Shown here: positions 31,360 to 40,751 of the stretch, in pieces
Position numbering within the stretch: position 1 is the stretch's first letter
How the letters are laid out: every line of letters begins with the position of its first letter
Source: Gemmatimonadota bacterium
GTDB taxonomy: Bacteria; Gemmatimonadota; Gemmatimonadetes; Longimicrobiales; Gaopeijiaceae
DNA: 40,751 bases
Direction of reading: 5' to 3'
Assembly: GCA_026706635.1 (NCBI GenBank)
Contig: JAPOYJ010000044.1
Location: 1-40,751, forward strand
Notes under the pieces: model-generated
The model's database searches: none
What the model was told of the DNA's origin: nothing
The model's input: only the letters and a program-made list of their open reading frames with translations
Program-made: the position numbers and the translations under genes

Positions 31360-32638
31360 GATGCAGGAGCTCACGACCTTCTGGTTCGTGACGATCGCGG
31401 CCATCAAGGTGGTGGCGGTCTTCACCGTGCTGATGGTGGTGGTGGCGTACATGACGCTCGCCGAGCGCCGGGTCTCCGCCTTCATCCAGGACCGCCTGGG
31501 CCCGAACCGGGTCGGCCCCTTCGGGCTCCTGCAGCCCATCGCCGACGGGATCAAGAACATCATCAAGGAAGAGACGATGCCCGGCACGGCGGCGAAGTTC
31601 TACTTCGTCCTCGGGCCGGCGCTTGCGATAATGCCCGCTGTCGTGACGATCGCGGTCATCCCCTTCGCGGCGCCGCTGCCAACGCCCGTGGGGACGGTGG
31701 ACATGGTGGTGGCCGACGTGCCGATCGGGGTGCTCTACATCCTCGCCCTCTCCTCGCTGGCGGTATACGGGGTGGTGCTCTCGGGGTGGGCGTCGAACAA
31801 CAAGTACGCCTTCCTGGGCGGGCTTCGCGCCTCGGCCCAGATGATCTCCTACGAGGTGGCGCTCGGGCTCAGCCTCATCGCGGTGCTCCTCCTCGTCGGC
31901 AACGTCACGCTCACCGAGGCGGTCTGGCGGCAGCAGCAGCTCGGCCTCTGGTTCGTATTCCCGCTCTCGCTCGCCTTCATATTCTTCCTCATCTCGGCGC
32001 TGGCGGAGACCAACCGGCTTCCCTTCGACATGCCCGAGGCGGAGTCGGAGCTGATCACGGGGTATCACACCGAGTACTCCGCGATGAAGTTCTCGATGTT
32101 CTTCATCGCCGAGTACGCCCATGTGGTAACGGCGTCCGCGCTCCTGGCGACGCTCTTCCTCGGCGGGTGGGACATACCCTTCTGGACGGGCGACGACATC
32201 TTTCGCCACGAGTCGGGGTGGATACGCGGCTTCGACGAGGCGGGCGCCCCGATCCCGGCGACTCCGAGCGTCCTGATCACTCTGCTTACCCTGGCCGCCT
32301 TCTCGGTCAAGACGGGTTTCTTCCTCCTCCTCTACATCTGGATCCGCTGGACGCTGCCGCGCTTCCGCTACGACCAGGTCATGCACCTGGGGTGGAAGGT
32401 GCTGCTGCCATCGTCGCTCGGGTACATCATGCTGATTGCCGGGACGATGCTGGTGCTGGACCAGCTGGGCATCCCCTTCGGGATCCTCTACGGAGGGGTG
32501 CTGACGGTCGTGAGCGGGATTACGACGCTTGCGTTCCTCTTCTTCGTCGACCGCGACCGGGTCATCGCGGGGGCGCATCGCCGGAGAGTGGCGAGGAGTC
32601 CCGCCGCGGACGCGGACGCGCTCGGATTGGACTGCTGA
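31352..32638 (+). CDS. nuoH: NADH-quinone oxidoreductase subunit H
   Basis: The 428-residue membrane subunit with about eight helices forms the entry of the quinone chamber and the first proton path. Conserved blocks are LAERRVSAFIQDRLGPNRVG, PFGLLQPIADGIKNIIKE, the acidic loop ALAETNRLPFDMPEAESELI, and GYHTEYSAMKFSMFF. The insert WTGDDIFRHESGWIRGFDEA between helices is a little longer than usual. The stop overlaps the nuoI ATG. Confidence 0.97.
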   Translation: MGEMQELTTFWFVTIAAIKVVAVFTVLMVVVAYMTLAERRVSAFIQDRLGPNRVGPFGLLQPIADGIKNIIKEETMPGTAAKFYFVLGPALAIMPAVVTIAVIPFAAPLPTPVGTVDMVVADVPIGVLYILALSSLAVYGVVLSGWASNNKYAFLGGLRASAQMISYEVALGLSLIAVLLLVGNVTLTEAVWRQQQLGLWFVFPLSLAFIFFLISALAETNRLPFDMPEAESELITGYHTEYSAMKFSMFFIAEYAHVVTASALLATLFLGGWDIPFWTGDDIFRHESGWIRGFDEAGAPIPATPSVLITLLTLAAFSVKTGFFLLLYIWIRWTLPRFRYDQVMHLGWKVLLPSSLGYIMLIAGTMLVLDQLGIPFGILYGGVLTVVSGITTLAFLFFVDRDRVIAGAHRRRVARSPAADADALGLDC

Positions 32639-33138
32639 TGTCGATTTCGGTAAAGGTGATGAAGCGGCCCGAGGCGGGGCGCACCTCGTACATGCGGGCG
32701 ACGCTCAGGGGGATGAGCCTCACACTCAGGCACCTCGTCCGCCCCAGGAGCGTGACGCTCGAGTACCCGGAGGAGCAGCCCGACCTTCACCCCCGCTGGC
32801 GCGGCACGCACCGGATGGAGGTGCACGCCGACGGCCGCCCCAAGTGCGTTGCCTGCGGCCTCTGCCCGACGGTCTGTCCCGCCAACTGCATCCGCCTTGT
32901 GGGTGGGGAGGACGACCAGGGCAACCGCTACCCGATCGTCTACGAGATCGACGAATTCCGGTGCATCTTCTGCGGGATGTGCCAGGAGGTCTGCCCGGTC
33001 GAGGCGATCCACGTCGGCCAGCACTTCGAGAACGCGGAGTACACCCGCGATCGCTTCGTATACGACCTGGACCGCCTGATGGAGCAGGACCACCCGGTCA
33101 CCGATCTCTGGGATCCGAGCGACCCTCGGTCCGAATGA
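32638..33138 (+). CDS. nuoI: NADH-quinone oxidoreductase subunit I
   Basis: The 166-residue ferredoxin-like subunit has two [4Fe-4S] clusters, N6a and N6b, bound by CVACGLCPTVCPANC and CIFCGMCQEVCPVEA. It relays electrons from NuoG to NuoB. The start is ATG at 32638 within the nuoH stop (TGATG). The stop overlaps the nuoJ start. The amphipathic N-terminal helices (TSYMRATLRGMSLTLRHL) contact the membrane arm. Confidence 0.96.
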   Translation: MSISVKVMKRPEAGRTSYMRATLRGMSLTLRHLVRPRSVTLEYPEEQPDLHPRWRGTHRMEVHADGRPKCVACGLCPTVCPANCIRLVGGEDDQGNRYPIVYEIDEFRCIFCGMCQEVCPVEAIHVGQHFENAEYTRDRFVYDLDRLMEQDHPVTDLWDPSDPRSE

Positions 33139-33683
33139 CCGACGCCCTCTTCGTCCTCTTCGCCGTGGTGTCGGTCGGCGGCGCGGTCGGCGTCGTGACG
33201 GGCCGGAGCCCGGTGGCGAGCCTCCTCTTCATGGTGGCGACGCTCGCCAGCCTCGCCGGCATCTACGTCCTCCTCGAAGCGCACTTCCTGGCCGCGATCC
33301 AGGTGCTGGTCTACGCAGGCGCGATCATGGTCCTCTTCCTCTTCGTGATCATGCTCCTGAACCTCGGTCACGACTACCGCGCCGACCTCAGGTTCGGGTC
33401 GTGGTCGCTCCTCTCGGTCGTAGTGGTGGGGCTGACCGCGAGCGTGCTGGTGCAGGGGATCACGGGGTCCGAAGCCGACGCTTTCGGCGGCCACCTGGCC
33501 GACCCCGCCGCGGCTGCCGCGATCGACCTTGCAGTGGCCGAGAAGGGCGCGGTGGGCGCGATCGCCGATCCGCTCTTCACCGACTACGTCGTCGCCTTCG
33601 AGGTGATAGGACTCCTCCTCCTCGTCGCTATCGTCGCCGCGGTCGTGCTGGCCAAGCCTCGAGGCAGGAGCGAAGACGCCTGA
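33135..33683 (+). CDS. nuoJ: NADH-quinone oxidoreductase subunit J
   Basis: The 182-residue membrane subunit has five helices. The third, which contains the pi-bulge important for coupling, reads [20 protein letters not shown] followed by MLLNL. The loop between helices 4 and 5 is extended ([20 protein letters not shown]). The ATG at 33135 overlaps nuoI by four bases; earlier in-frame text is shadow sequence. Confidence 0.95.
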   Translation: MTDALFVLFAVVSVGGAVGVVTGRSPVASLLFMVATLASLAGIYVLLEAHFLAAIQVLVYAGAIMVLFLFVIMLLNLGHDYRADLRFGSWSLLSVVVVGLTASVLVQGITGSEADAFGGHLADPAAAAAIDLAVAEKGAVGAIADPLFTDYVVAFEVIGLLLLVAIVAAVVLAKPRGRSEDA

Positions 33684-33684
33684 G

Positions 33685-33978
33685 ATGCTAGCGCCTGCGA
33701 TCTACCTGAGCGCGGCCCTCTTCGCGATCGGCACCCTGGGCGTGATCGTGCGCAGGAACGCCATCATCATATTCCTCTGCATCGAGCTGCAGCTGAACGC
33801 GGTCAACCTGGCCTTCGTGGCGCTCTCGCGGCATGTGGGGATCGAGGGGCAGATCTACGTCTTCTTCGTCATGACGGTGGCCGCCGCCGAGGCGGCTGTC
33901 GGGCTGGCGATCATCATCTCGATCTTCAGGCACTACGAGACGGTGAATGTCGACAAGTTCAACGTGCTGAAGTGGTGA
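33685..33978 (+). CDS. nuoK: NADH-quinone oxidoreductase subunit K
   Basis: The 97-residue subunit has three helices. The two membrane glutamates needed for proton transfer are visible: one in [20 protein letters not shown] and one in [18 protein letters not shown]. Length is standard. It follows nuoJ with one base between. Confidence 0.96.
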   Translation: MLAPAIYLSAALFAIGTLGVIVRRNAIIIFLCIELQLNAVNLAFVALSRHVGIEGQIYVFFVMTVAAAEAAVGLAIIISIFRHYETVNVDKFNVLKW

Positions 33979-33982
33979 CGCG

Positions 33983-36139
33983 GTGACTTCTCCGGCCCTC
34001 GCGTACGCGGCCGATGCGGCCGTCGCAGCCGATGGGTGGGTGCCGGTGCTCCCGGGTGCGATGGTGCTGCTCCCGCTCCTCGGATTCGTCCTGAACGGCC
34101 TCCTGGCGCTCCGGTCGGCGCGCGACTCCTCGGCGGCGCTGCGGGCGGGACGCGACTGGAGCCCGCTCGTGGGCGACCGACGGCCAGCCACCCACACGCT
34201 CCCCACCTGGATCGGCCCGGGCGTCATGGCGCTGGCCTTCGGCCTGGCCCTCCTCAACTTCCTTGGGATGCCCGCCGAGATGCACGATCCGGTCGTGCGC
34301 TCCTACTGGGGCTGGGTAGTGACGGGCGAGCTGCGCATCGACGCGGCGCTGCAGCTCGACCAGCTCTCGATGCTCATGACGCTGGTCGTCACCGGGGTAG
34401 GGTTCCTGATCCACGTCTTCAGCGTCGGCTACATGCGCGACGACCCCGGGTACCCGCGCTACTTCGCCTACCTGAACCTCTTCGTCTTCTTCATGCTGGT
34501 GCTGGTCCTGGGCTCCAGCTTCGCGACGATGTTCGTGGGGTGGGAGGGAGTGGGGCTCTGCTCGTACCTGCTGATCGGCTACTGGTTCAGCGACCGGGAG
34601 AAGTCGGACGCGGGCAAGAAGGCCTTCATCGTCAACCGCATTGGCGACGTCGGCTTCCTGCTGGCGATGTTCCTCATCTTCGGAGCGTTCGGCACCCTCG
34701 ACTTCGCGCCCATCTTCGCCGGCACCGAAGGACAGCTTGCGGCGGGTGGCGCCCTCGTCACCGCGATCACGCTCCTCCTCCTCCTCGGCGCGGCGGGCAA
34801 GAGCGCCCAGCTGCCGCTCCACATCTGGCTGCCGGACGCCATGGCCGGGCCCACCCCCGTCTCGGCGCTCATCCACGCGGCCACCATGGTCACCGCGGGC
34901 GTCTACATGGTCGTGCGCTCCTCGGTCCTGTACTCGCTGGCGCCGACGAGCCAGGCGGTCGTTGCCGGGGTGGGGGTGCTAACCGCCCTGGTCGCGGCCA
35001 CGATCGCGCTCCAGCAGTACGACATCAAGAAGGTGCTGGCATACTCGACGATCTCGCAGCTCGGCTTCATGTTCCTGGCAGCCGGGGTCGGGGCCTACAC
35101 CGCCGCGATCTTCCACCTCGTCACGCACGCCTTCTTCAAGGCGCTCCTCTTCCTGGGCGCGGGCGCCGTCATTCACTCGATGCACCACGCGGCCCACCGG
35201 TCGCACACCGACTTTGACGAGCAGGACATGCGCAACATGGGGGGACTGAGGCGACACATGCCCATCACCTGCGCCGTGATGTGGGTCGCCACCCTGGCGA
35301 TCGCGGGGATCTGGCCCCTCGCCGGCTTCTTCTCGAAGGACGAGATCATCTGGTACGCGGCGGCGTGGGCGGGTGCGGAGTCCAACCCCTTCGCGGGGCC
35401 CTACGCGGCCTTCTGGGCGCTGGCGCTCCTCACTGCGCTCTTGACCGCATTCTACATGGCCCGCCTCATGGTCATGACCTTCCACGGGGAGAGCCGCACC
35501 GGGGAGGACGCCCGGCGCCACCTTCACGAGGCCCCCGGCGTGATGACCGTGCCCCTCGTCGCTCTGGCCGCCCTCTCGGTGTTCGGGGGGTGGATCAATG
35601 TGCCCGAGGTCCTGCGAAGCTCCTTCGCGGGGCTCTTCGGCGCGCTGCCGATGACCGAATGGCTGCACCATTGGCTCCATCCGGTCACCCATGCAGCCAC
35701 GTCGATCCAGATTGCGGGATTCGGCGAGGCGGCGAAGCACGCGCCGCTTGGGGGCGGCGAGGCGACGTGGGCTCTGCTCTCGACTCTGGCGGCCGCCGCC
35801 GTGGTGGCGGTGGCGGTGCGGGTGGTGGGGTCGCGCAAATTCCAGCCAGCCTCGCTCGACAGCGGACCGGAGGGCGGGCTCCGCCTGGCGCTCTACAACA
35901 AGTGGTACTTCGACGAGCTCTACGACGCCGTTGTGGTGCGTCCGGTGGTGGCGCTCTCCAGGTGGTGCTGGCGAGCGGTCGACAATCGGGTGATCGACGG
36001 GCTCGTCAACATGACCGGGAGCGTGGCCCGCCTGGCGGGCTGGACAACGAGCCTCTTTCAGACCGGCCAGGTGAACATGTACGCCTTCGTGCTGACTCTG
36101 GGGATCCTCTGCTTCCTGGGCGCGGCGGTTCTCCTGTGA
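33983..36139 (+). CDS. nuoL: NADH-quinone oxidoreductase subunit L
   Basis: The 718-residue antiporter-like subunit sits at the far end of the membrane arm and includes the long lateral helix at its C-terminus. Key parts are the glutamate of TMFVGWEGVGLCSYLLIGYW, the lysine and histidine region GAAGKSAQLPLHIWLPDAMA, and the block SALIHAATMVTAGVYMVVRS. KKVLAYSTISQLGFMFLAAG marks the second proton channel. The start is GTG; a 35-residue weakly conserved head precedes the first helix. Confidence 0.97.
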   Translation: MTSPALAYAADAAVAADGWVPVLPGAMVLLPLLGFVLNGLLALRSARDSSAALRAGRDWSPLVGDRRPATHTLPTWIGPGVMALAFGLALLNFLGMPAEMHDPVVRSYWGWVVTGELRIDAALQLDQLSMLMTLVVTGVGFLIHVFSVGYMRDDPGYPRYFAYLNLFVFFMLVLVLGSSFATMFVGWEGVGLCSYLLIGYWFSDREKSDAGKKAFIVNRIGDVGFLLAMFLIFGAFGTLDFAPIFAGTEGQLAAGGALVTAITLLLLLGAAGKSAQLPLHIWLPDAMAGPTPVSALIHAATMVTAGVYMVVRSSVLYSLAPTSQAVVAGVGVLTALVAATIALQQYDIKKVLAYSTISQLGFMFLAAGVGAYTAAIFHLVTHAFFKALLFLGAGAVIHSMHHAAHRSHTDFDEQDMRNMGGLRRHMPITCAVMWVATLAIAGIWPLAGFFSKDEIIWYAAAWAGAESNPFAGPYAAFWALALLTALLTAFYMARLMVMTFHGESRTGEDARRHLHEAPGVMTVPLVALAALSVFGGWINVPEVLRSSFAGLFGALPMTEWLHHWLHPVTHAATSIQIAGFGEAAKHAPLGGGEATWALLSTLAAAAVVAVAVRVVGSRKFQPASLDSGPEGGLRLALYNKWYFDELYDAVVVRPVVALSRWCWRAVDNRVIDGLVNMTGSVARLAGWTTSLFQTGQVNMYAFVLTLGILCFLGAAVLL

Positions 36140-36146
36140 GGGCGCG

Positions 36147-37706
36147 ATGACCGAGCTGCTCGCCGCGATCCGGTACGAGGACTGGGTCCTCCACGCGCTG
36201 ATCTGGCTGCCCCTGGCCGGCGCCGCGCACGTCGTGGCGTCTTCGGCGGAGCGCGCCAGGCTCGTCGCCTTCGGGTGGTCGCTGCTTGTCCTCGGGCTCA
36301 GCCTTGGCCTCTGGTGGGCCTACGACCCGGGCGACGGAGGCTTCGCCATGGTCTCGTCGGCGACGTGGATCGAGCGCTGGGGCGTGGGCTACTCGCTGGG
36401 GCTGGACGGCATCTCGATCTTCATGGTGCTCCTCACGACGCTCACGAGCGCAGTGGCGATCCTCGGGTCCTTCGAGTACGTGAAGACGCGCCGCAGAGCC
36501 TTCTACTCGCTGATGCTGCTCCTGCAGACCGGGGTGGTCGGCTTCTTCCTGGCCACCGACGTCTTCCTCTTCTACGTCTTCTTCGAGCTCACCCTGGTGC
36601 CGATGTACTTCATCGTGGGCATCTGGGGGGGCGAGCGCCGGATCTACGCCGCCGTCAAGTTCTTCCTCTACACCGCCGTAGGCTCGCTGCTGATGCTGGT
36701 GGCGATCCTCTACGTGTACTTCGCGGGTGACACCGGCTCCTTCGCCTACGACGCCTTCCTGCACGCCGAGCTCTCGCTTCGGGAGCAGCTCTGGCTCTTC
36801 GCCGCCTTCGCGCTCGCCTTCGGGATCAAGGTCCCGATCTTCCCCTTCCACACATGGCTCCCCGACGCCCATGTCGAGGCGCCGACGCCGGGTTCGGTCA
36901 TCCTGGCTTCGGTGCTCCTCAAGATGGGCACCTACGGCTTCGTGCGCTTCGCGCTGCCATTCTTCCCCGACGCGGCCCAGCATCCGACGGTCGTCTCCAC
37001 GATGCTTGCGCTCGGAGTGGTGGGGATCATCTACGCCGCGTGGGTCGCCGCCGTCCAGCCCGACGCGAAGAAGCTGGTCGCCTACACCTCGGTCGCGCAC
37101 ATGGGCTTCGTCGTGATCGGCATCTTCGCCCTCACGCTGAACGGCCTGCAGGGCGGGATGGTGGTCATGATAAGCCACGGCGTCTCGACCGGCGCCCTCT
37201 TCCTGCTCCTCGGCATGATGTACGAACGCCGTCACACGCGCCGCATCGAGGACTTTGGCGGCATCGGCCGGGTGGCTCCCCTCTTCGCGACCGCCTTCGT
37301 CGTCACCGCGCTCGCCTCGATCGGGCTCCCGGGCACAAGCGGCTTCGTGGGCGAGTTCCTGGCTCTGCTCGGCACCTTCGAGCGACACCCGGTCCACGCG
37401 ATTCTGGCCGCGCTCGGGGTGGTATTTGCGGCGTACTACATGCTCCCGATGGTTCAGCGGATCCTCTTCAACAAGCTCGACAAGCCCGAGAACCGGGCTT
37501 TTGCGGAGCTGTCGCGGCGAGAGATCGCCGTCCTGGGCCCCCTCCTCGCCCTGATGATCTGGATCGGCGTCCACCCGACGCCCCTGCTCGAGCGGATGGA
37601 GCCGAGCCTGCAAGTCGTGCTCGAACGGGTGGAGGGCGGTGAGGCCGCGGCTGCCGTCCCGGCCGCTCCGTCCATCGGGGCCGAGCGGGGGAATCCGGCG
37701 GACTGA
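36147..37706 (+). CDS. nuoM: NADH-quinone oxidoreductase subunit M
   Basis: The 519-residue antiporter-like subunit is a proton-pumping module. The conserved glutamate is in LFYVFFELTLVPMYFIVGIW, the channel lysine is in AFALAFGIKVPIFPFHTWLP, and the following DAHVEAPTPGSVILASVLLK block carries a second lysine. KKLVAYTSVAHMGFVVIGIF is also typical. It starts seven bases after nuoL. The last 25 residues are a variable alanine-rich tail. Confidence 0.97.
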   Translation: MTELLAAIRYEDWVLHALIWLPLAGAAHVVASSAERARLVAFGWSLLVLGLSLGLWWAYDPGDGGFAMVSSATWIERWGVGYSLGLDGISIFMVLLTTLTSAVAILGSFEYVKTRRRAFYSLMLLLQTGVVGFFLATDVFLFYVFFELTLVPMYFIVGIWGGERRIYAAVKFFLYTAVGSLLMLVAILYVYFAGDTGSFAYDAFLHAELSLREQLWLFAAFALAFGIKVPIFPFHTWLPDAHVEAPTPGSVILASVLLKMGTYGFVRFALPFFPDAAQHPTVVSTMLALGVVGIIYAAWVAAVQPDAKKLVAYTSVAHMGFVVIGIFALTLNGLQGGMVVMISHGVSTGALFLLLGMMYERRHTRRIEDFGGIGRVAPLFATAFVVTALASIGLPGTSGFVGEFLALLGTFERHPVHAILAALGVVFAAYYMLPMVQRILFNKLDKPENRAFAELSRREIAVLGPLLALMIWIGVHPTPLLERMEPSLQVVLERVEGGEAAAAVPAAPSIGAERGNPAD

Positions 37707-37708
37707 CG

Positions 37709-39220
37709 ATGCTCCTCGACTACTCCTCGAGCCTCCACTACCTACTCGCGCTCCTCCCCGAGGCGGTCCTCGCCGCCTTCGCGATGTGGGTGCTGCTGGC
37801 GGGCGTTTCGCGCAGGCGGTCGGGCGGCCTGGGGAAGGAGACCGGTTGGCTGGCGCTCGCGGGCCTCCTCGTCGCCGGCGTGGCCAACGGGTGGCTCTAC
37901 TCCGGCGTGGCGGAGGGCGGCACGGCCGCGATGATCGCGGTGGACCGGCTCCGCCTCTTCGCCAACTGGGTCTTCATCCTCGGCGCGGGCTTCGCGATCG
38001 TCGTCGCGCTCCCCTACGTGGCGCGACAGAAGCTGCAGGCGGGCGAATACTACTCGCTCGTCCTCTTCGCGACGGTCGGCATGATGGTCATGGCGGCGTC
38101 GCGCGACCTGATGCTCATCTTCCTCGGCCTCGAGCTGATGTCGATCGCCGTCTACGCGCTTGCGGGGTACAACCGCCGGGACCGCAGGTCCGCCGAGGCC
38201 GGACTGAAGTACTTCCTGCTGGGCGCCTTCGCGAGCGCGTTCCTCCTCTTCGGGATCGCGCTCCTCTACGGGGCCGCGGGGAGCACCAACCTCCACGCCA
38301 TATCCGAAGCGCTCTCCGCCGGCGCGGCCGTGGAGAGCCTCCTCGGTCCCGGCCTGGCTCTCCTGACGATCGGCCTCGCCTTCAAGGTCTCGGCGGTGCC
38401 CTTCCACATGTGGACGCCCGACGTCTACGAGGGTGCGCCGACCCCGGCGACGGCCTTCATGGCCGCGGCCGTCAAGGCGGGCGCATTCGTGGTCCTCCTG
38501 CGGATCTTCGCGACCGGGCTCGGCACCCTGCACGCCGAGTGGTCCGGCATCCTCTGGTGGGTGTCCGCTCTGACGATGGTCTTCGGCAACCTGGTGGCGC
38601 TGGTGCAGTCGAGTGTGAAGCGCATGCTGGCGTACTCGTCGATCGCGCACGGCGGCTACCTCCTGGTGGCGATAGTCGCCGCCAACGAGACCGCTGCGGC
38701 GGGCCTCCTCTTCTATCTCCTCGTGTACACCGTGATGACGATCGCCGCCTTCGCGGTCGTCGTGACGGTGGCCAACCAGGGGGAGGGCGGCAACCGCATG
38801 GAGGACTACCAAGGTCTGGGCACCCGCCGCCCGGTGCTCAGCATCTGCATGACCGTCGTGCTTCTCGCTCTGGCGGGCTTTCCCGGGACGGCCGGGTTCA
38901 TAGCCAAGTACCACCTGCTCCTCGGCGCGGCCGAGGCGAGCCTCTGGACGCTCGCCGTCATCCTAGCGCTCACGACGGTCGTCTCCTACTGGTACTACCT
39001 GCGGGTCGCGTGGTACATGTGGATGCGCGACCCCCCCGCCGAAGGCAGGCCGACGGACTACGTCATCACCCCCTTCGGCACGCGGGTGGCGCTTGTGGTG
39101 AGCGTCGCCCTCCTGGTACTTGCGGGGATCTTCCCGGGAGCCGCGCTGGAGATGGCCGAGAACTCGATCCGGGGCATCATGTACCTTGCTGCGCCCCAGG
39201 CGGGGGCTGCAGGCCCCTGA
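37709..39220 (+). CDS. nuoN: NADH-quinone oxidoreductase subunit N
   Basis: The 503-residue third antiporter-like subunit lies nearest the quinone site. Conserved parts are LMLIFLGLELMSIAVYALAG, AGLKYFLLGAFASAFLLFGI, LAFKVSAVPFHMWTPDVYEG and APTPATAFMAAAVKAGAF, and KRMLAYSSIAHGGYLLVAIV. It starts two bases after nuoM and closes a complete 14-subunit set in the canonical A-to-N order. Confidence 0.97.
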   Translation: MLLDYSSSLHYLLALLPEAVLAAFAMWVLLAGVSRRRSGGLGKETGWLALAGLLVAGVANGWLYSGVAEGGTAAMIAVDRLRLFANWVFILGAGFAIVVALPYVARQKLQAGEYYSLVLFATVGMMVMAASRDLMLIFLGLELMSIAVYALAGYNRRDRRSAEAGLKYFLLGAFASAFLLFGIALLYGAAGSTNLHAISEALSAGAAVESLLGPGLALLTIGLAFKVSAVPFHMWTPDVYEGAPTPATAFMAAAVKAGAFVVLLRIFATGLGTLHAEWSGILWWVSALTMVFGNLVALVQSSVKRMLAYSSIAHGGYLLVAIVAANETAAAGLLFYLLVYTVMTIAAFAVVVTVANQGEGGNRMEDYQGLGTRRPVLSICMTVVLLALAGFPGTAGFIAKYHLLLGAAEASLWTLAVILALTTVVSYWYYLRVAWYMWMRDPPAEGRPTDYVITPFGTRVALVVSVALLVLAGIFPGAALEMAENSIRGIMYLAAPQAGAAGP

Positions 39221-39236
39221 CGGCTAGCGCAGAGCC

Positions 39237-40631
39237 TTGATCGTCCACGAGCACATCTTCCGCGAGTACGACATCCGGGGTGTCGTCGGCGAGGAGCTGA
39301 ACGCCGAGGTCGCGGAGGCGATCGGCAGGGCGTACGCCTCCGAGCTGCGGGAGTGCTCCGGCCACGCCTCTCCCGTGGTCGCCGTGGGCGAGGACAACCG
39401 GCCCTCGTCCCCTGAAATCGGTGCGGGACTCGTGCGGGGCCTTCGGTCCGCAGGGTGCGACGTCCTCCACCTGGGGACCGTTCCCACTCCGGTCACCTAC
39501 TTCGGCGAACATTGGCTTGGCACCGAAGGGGCGGTGCAGGTCACCGGATCGCACAACCCGTCCGAGTACAACGGGATCAAGATGACCGTCGGCGCGAAGG
39601 CGGTCTACGGCGACGCCATCCAGGCGCTGCTCGGGCGCATTCGGGCCCGAGGGACGGTCCCCGCAAAGGTGGGCGTGGGGAGTCTCAGGCGGGTGGACCC
39701 CCTGCCTTCGTACGTCGCCGACGTGAGCGGACGCTTCTCGCTCGAGTGGCCCGTCAGAGCGGTGGTCGACTGCGGCAACGGGACCGGCGCGGTGGTGGCC
39801 GTGGAGCTGCTGCGCGCGGTCGGCGTCGAGACGATCCCCCTCTTCTGCGACTCCGACGGGACCTTTCCGAACCACCATCCCGACCCCACGGTCGACGAGT
39901 ACGTGCAGGACCTCGTGGCGGCCGTGCGCGCACACGGGGCCCATGTCGGGATCGGCTTCGACGGCGACGCGGACCGTATCGGGGTGGTGGACGAGCTCGG
40001 ACGCATCGTAAGGGGCGACATGCTCCTGCTCCTCTTCGCGTTGGAGATCCTCCAGCGCGAGGGGCCGCGCGGCCAGAGCGTCGTCTTTGACGTCAAGTGC
40101 TCCCAGGTGCTCGTCGAGGAGATTCGCAGCGCTGGCGGCAATCCGGTCATGTGGAAGACGGGGCACTCGCTGATCAAGGAGAAGATGGCGGAGACGGGTG
40201 CGCCGATTGCGGGCGAGCTCTCCGGCCACATCTGCTTCGCCGACGGCTACTACGGCTTCGACGACGCCCTGTACGCCGCCTGCCGCCTCTGCAATATGCT
40301 GGCCGCCTCCGATCGCCCCCTCTCGGCTATGGTGGACGACCTGCCGAGACGCGCCTCCAGCCCCGAGATCCGGATCGAGGTCGCCGAGGAGGAGAAGGCC
40401 GGGCTGGTGGAGCTGGCCAGCCGGCACTTCGCAGCGCGCTACGAGACCGAGACGATCGACGGCGTGCGGGTGCTCTTCCCCACCGGGTGGGGACTGATCC
40501 GGGCCTCCAACACCCAGCCCGTGATCGTGGCCCGCTACGAGGCGAGGACCGCGGAGGATCTCGCGGGCATCCGGGCCGAGATCGAGGGGTGGCTAGGCCG
40601 TCGGGGGGTCGCGGTGGATGGACTGGGATAG
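39237..40631 (+). CDS. Phosphomannomutase/phosphoglucomutase (alpha-D-phosphohexomutase)
   Basis: The 464-residue enzyme moves a phosphate between C6 and C1 of mannose or glucose, feeding sugar nucleotides for polysaccharide and envelope synthesis. All four active-site loops are present: the phosphoserine loop VTGSHNPSEYNGIKM, the metal loop GFDGDADRIGVV, the sugar-specificity loop IAGELSGHICF, and the phosphate-binding loop IRASNTQPVIVARYEA. The start FREYDIRGVVGEEL is typical of ManB/AlgC-type enzymes. GELSGH versus GEMSGH does not decide between mannose and glucose. Translation begins at TTG, 16 bp after nuoN, with only a weak ribosome-binding site; it may be read from the nuo transcript. 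Confidence 0.92.
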   Translation: MIVHEHIFREYDIRGVVGEELNAEVAEAIGRAYASELRECSGHASPVVAVGEDNRPSSPEIGAGLVRGLRSAGCDVLHLGTVPTPVTYFGEHWLGTEGAVQVTGSHNPSEYNGIKMTVGAKAVYGDAIQALLGRIRARGTVPAKVGVGSLRRVDPLPSYVADVSGRFSLEWPVRAVVDCGNGTGAVVAVELLRAVGVETIPLFCDSDGTFPNHHPDPTVDEYVQDLVAAVRAHGAHVGIGFDGDADRIGVVDELGRIVRGDMLLLLFALEILQREGPRGQSVVFDVKCSQVLVEEIRSAGGNPVMWKTGHSLIKEKMAETGAPIAGELSGHICFADGYYGFDDALYAACRLCNMLAASDRPLSAMVDDLPRRASSPEIRIEVAEEEKAGLVELASRHFAARYETETIDGVRVLFPTGWGLIRASNTQPVIVARYEARTAEDLAGIRAEIEGWLGRRGVAVDGLG

Positions 40632-40642
40632 CGGTCGAACAC

Positions 40643-40678
40643 ATGCGGAATCCGCATAGGTTCCCGGACGAACCGGAA
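40643..40678 (+). terminator. Possible double hairpin after the mutase gene
   Basis: ATGCGGAATCCGCAT forms a 6-bp stem with a 3-base loop, followed directly by the imperfect inverted repeat TTCCCGGACGAACCGGAA. No T-run follows, so it is at best a weak or factor-dependent terminator. Nothing else is recognised to the window end. Confidence 0.2.
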
Positions 40679-40751
40679 TCATTGTAGTCTTCAGATGGCT
40701 CTTCACCTGTCGTGGTGGGTGGGGAGCATCGGGAGCTGAATCATAGGGCGG

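Noticed and set aside
29311-31587. 758-codon open frame antisense to nuoF, nuoG and nuoH
   Set aside because: Translation is rich in His, Arg, Glu and Gly with no family motif, and it lies opposite three well-supported genes; long antisense frames are expected in high-GC coding DNA.
1-40751. CRISPR arrays, tRNA and rRNA genes
   Set aside because: No regularly spaced repeats with unique spacers and no cloverleaf or rRNA-like sequence seen in the intergenic stretches.

Overview
The window is a GC-rich bacterial chromosome segment with very dense coding and many overlapping start/stop codons. Two features suggest Gemmatimonadota or a near relative: lipoprotein-type six-bladed beta-propeller proteins, and a 14-gene nuo operon with a short NuoG. 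That assignment is inference from gene style, not a phylogenetic result. I see no rRNA, tRNA or CRISPR array.

Left part (1-10.5 kb), accessory. The minus strand opens with an N6-adenine DNA methyltransferase that carries a nuclease-like N-terminus and is split by a one-base frameshift. Behind it lies a cluster of broken genes: the P-loop end of an AAA ATPase, the C-terminal winged helix of a Fic protein, and a HEPN-like gene with an early amber codon. All belong to families common in defence or toxin loci, so this looks like a decayed defence island. Next come a Big2-type lipoprotein, a beta-propeller lipoprotein, a ydbS/ydbT-like PH-domain membrane pair, a VapBC toxin-antitoxin pair and a second propeller gene whose lipoprotein signal sits in another frame.

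Middle part (10.6-24.7 kb): an orphan DNA methyltransferase with permuted motif order, a Tat-exported aldo/keto reductase, a coupled pair of secreted carbohydrate-type proteins (GH-like TIM barrel and CBM9-like), a dicarboxylate/amino-acid:cation symporter, a small membrane protein, a MATE exporter, a stand-alone ABC membrane-domain protein, and a tightly overlapping set of P1 peptidase, sodium:solute symporter and thrS.

Right part (24.8-40.6 kb), core: a complete nuoA-N operon for proton-pumping NADH:quinone oxidoreductase, followed closely by a phosphomannomutase/phosphoglucomutase.

The most unusual signals are not genes. First, a small dispersed element with imperfect CCGTGGAYAA terminal inverted repeats occurs at about 5.7, 7.6 and 19.9 kb; two copies bracket the ydbT-like gene in opposite orientation. 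Second, AT-rich tandem palindromes (TGTAAW-N6-WTTACA, two sites exactly 21 bp apart) occur at three loci, two inside the element and one in a divergent promoter region. Third, the last 51 bp around the stop of the aldo/keto reductase gene are repeated 3.6 kb downstream, bracketing the carbohydrate/symporter block.
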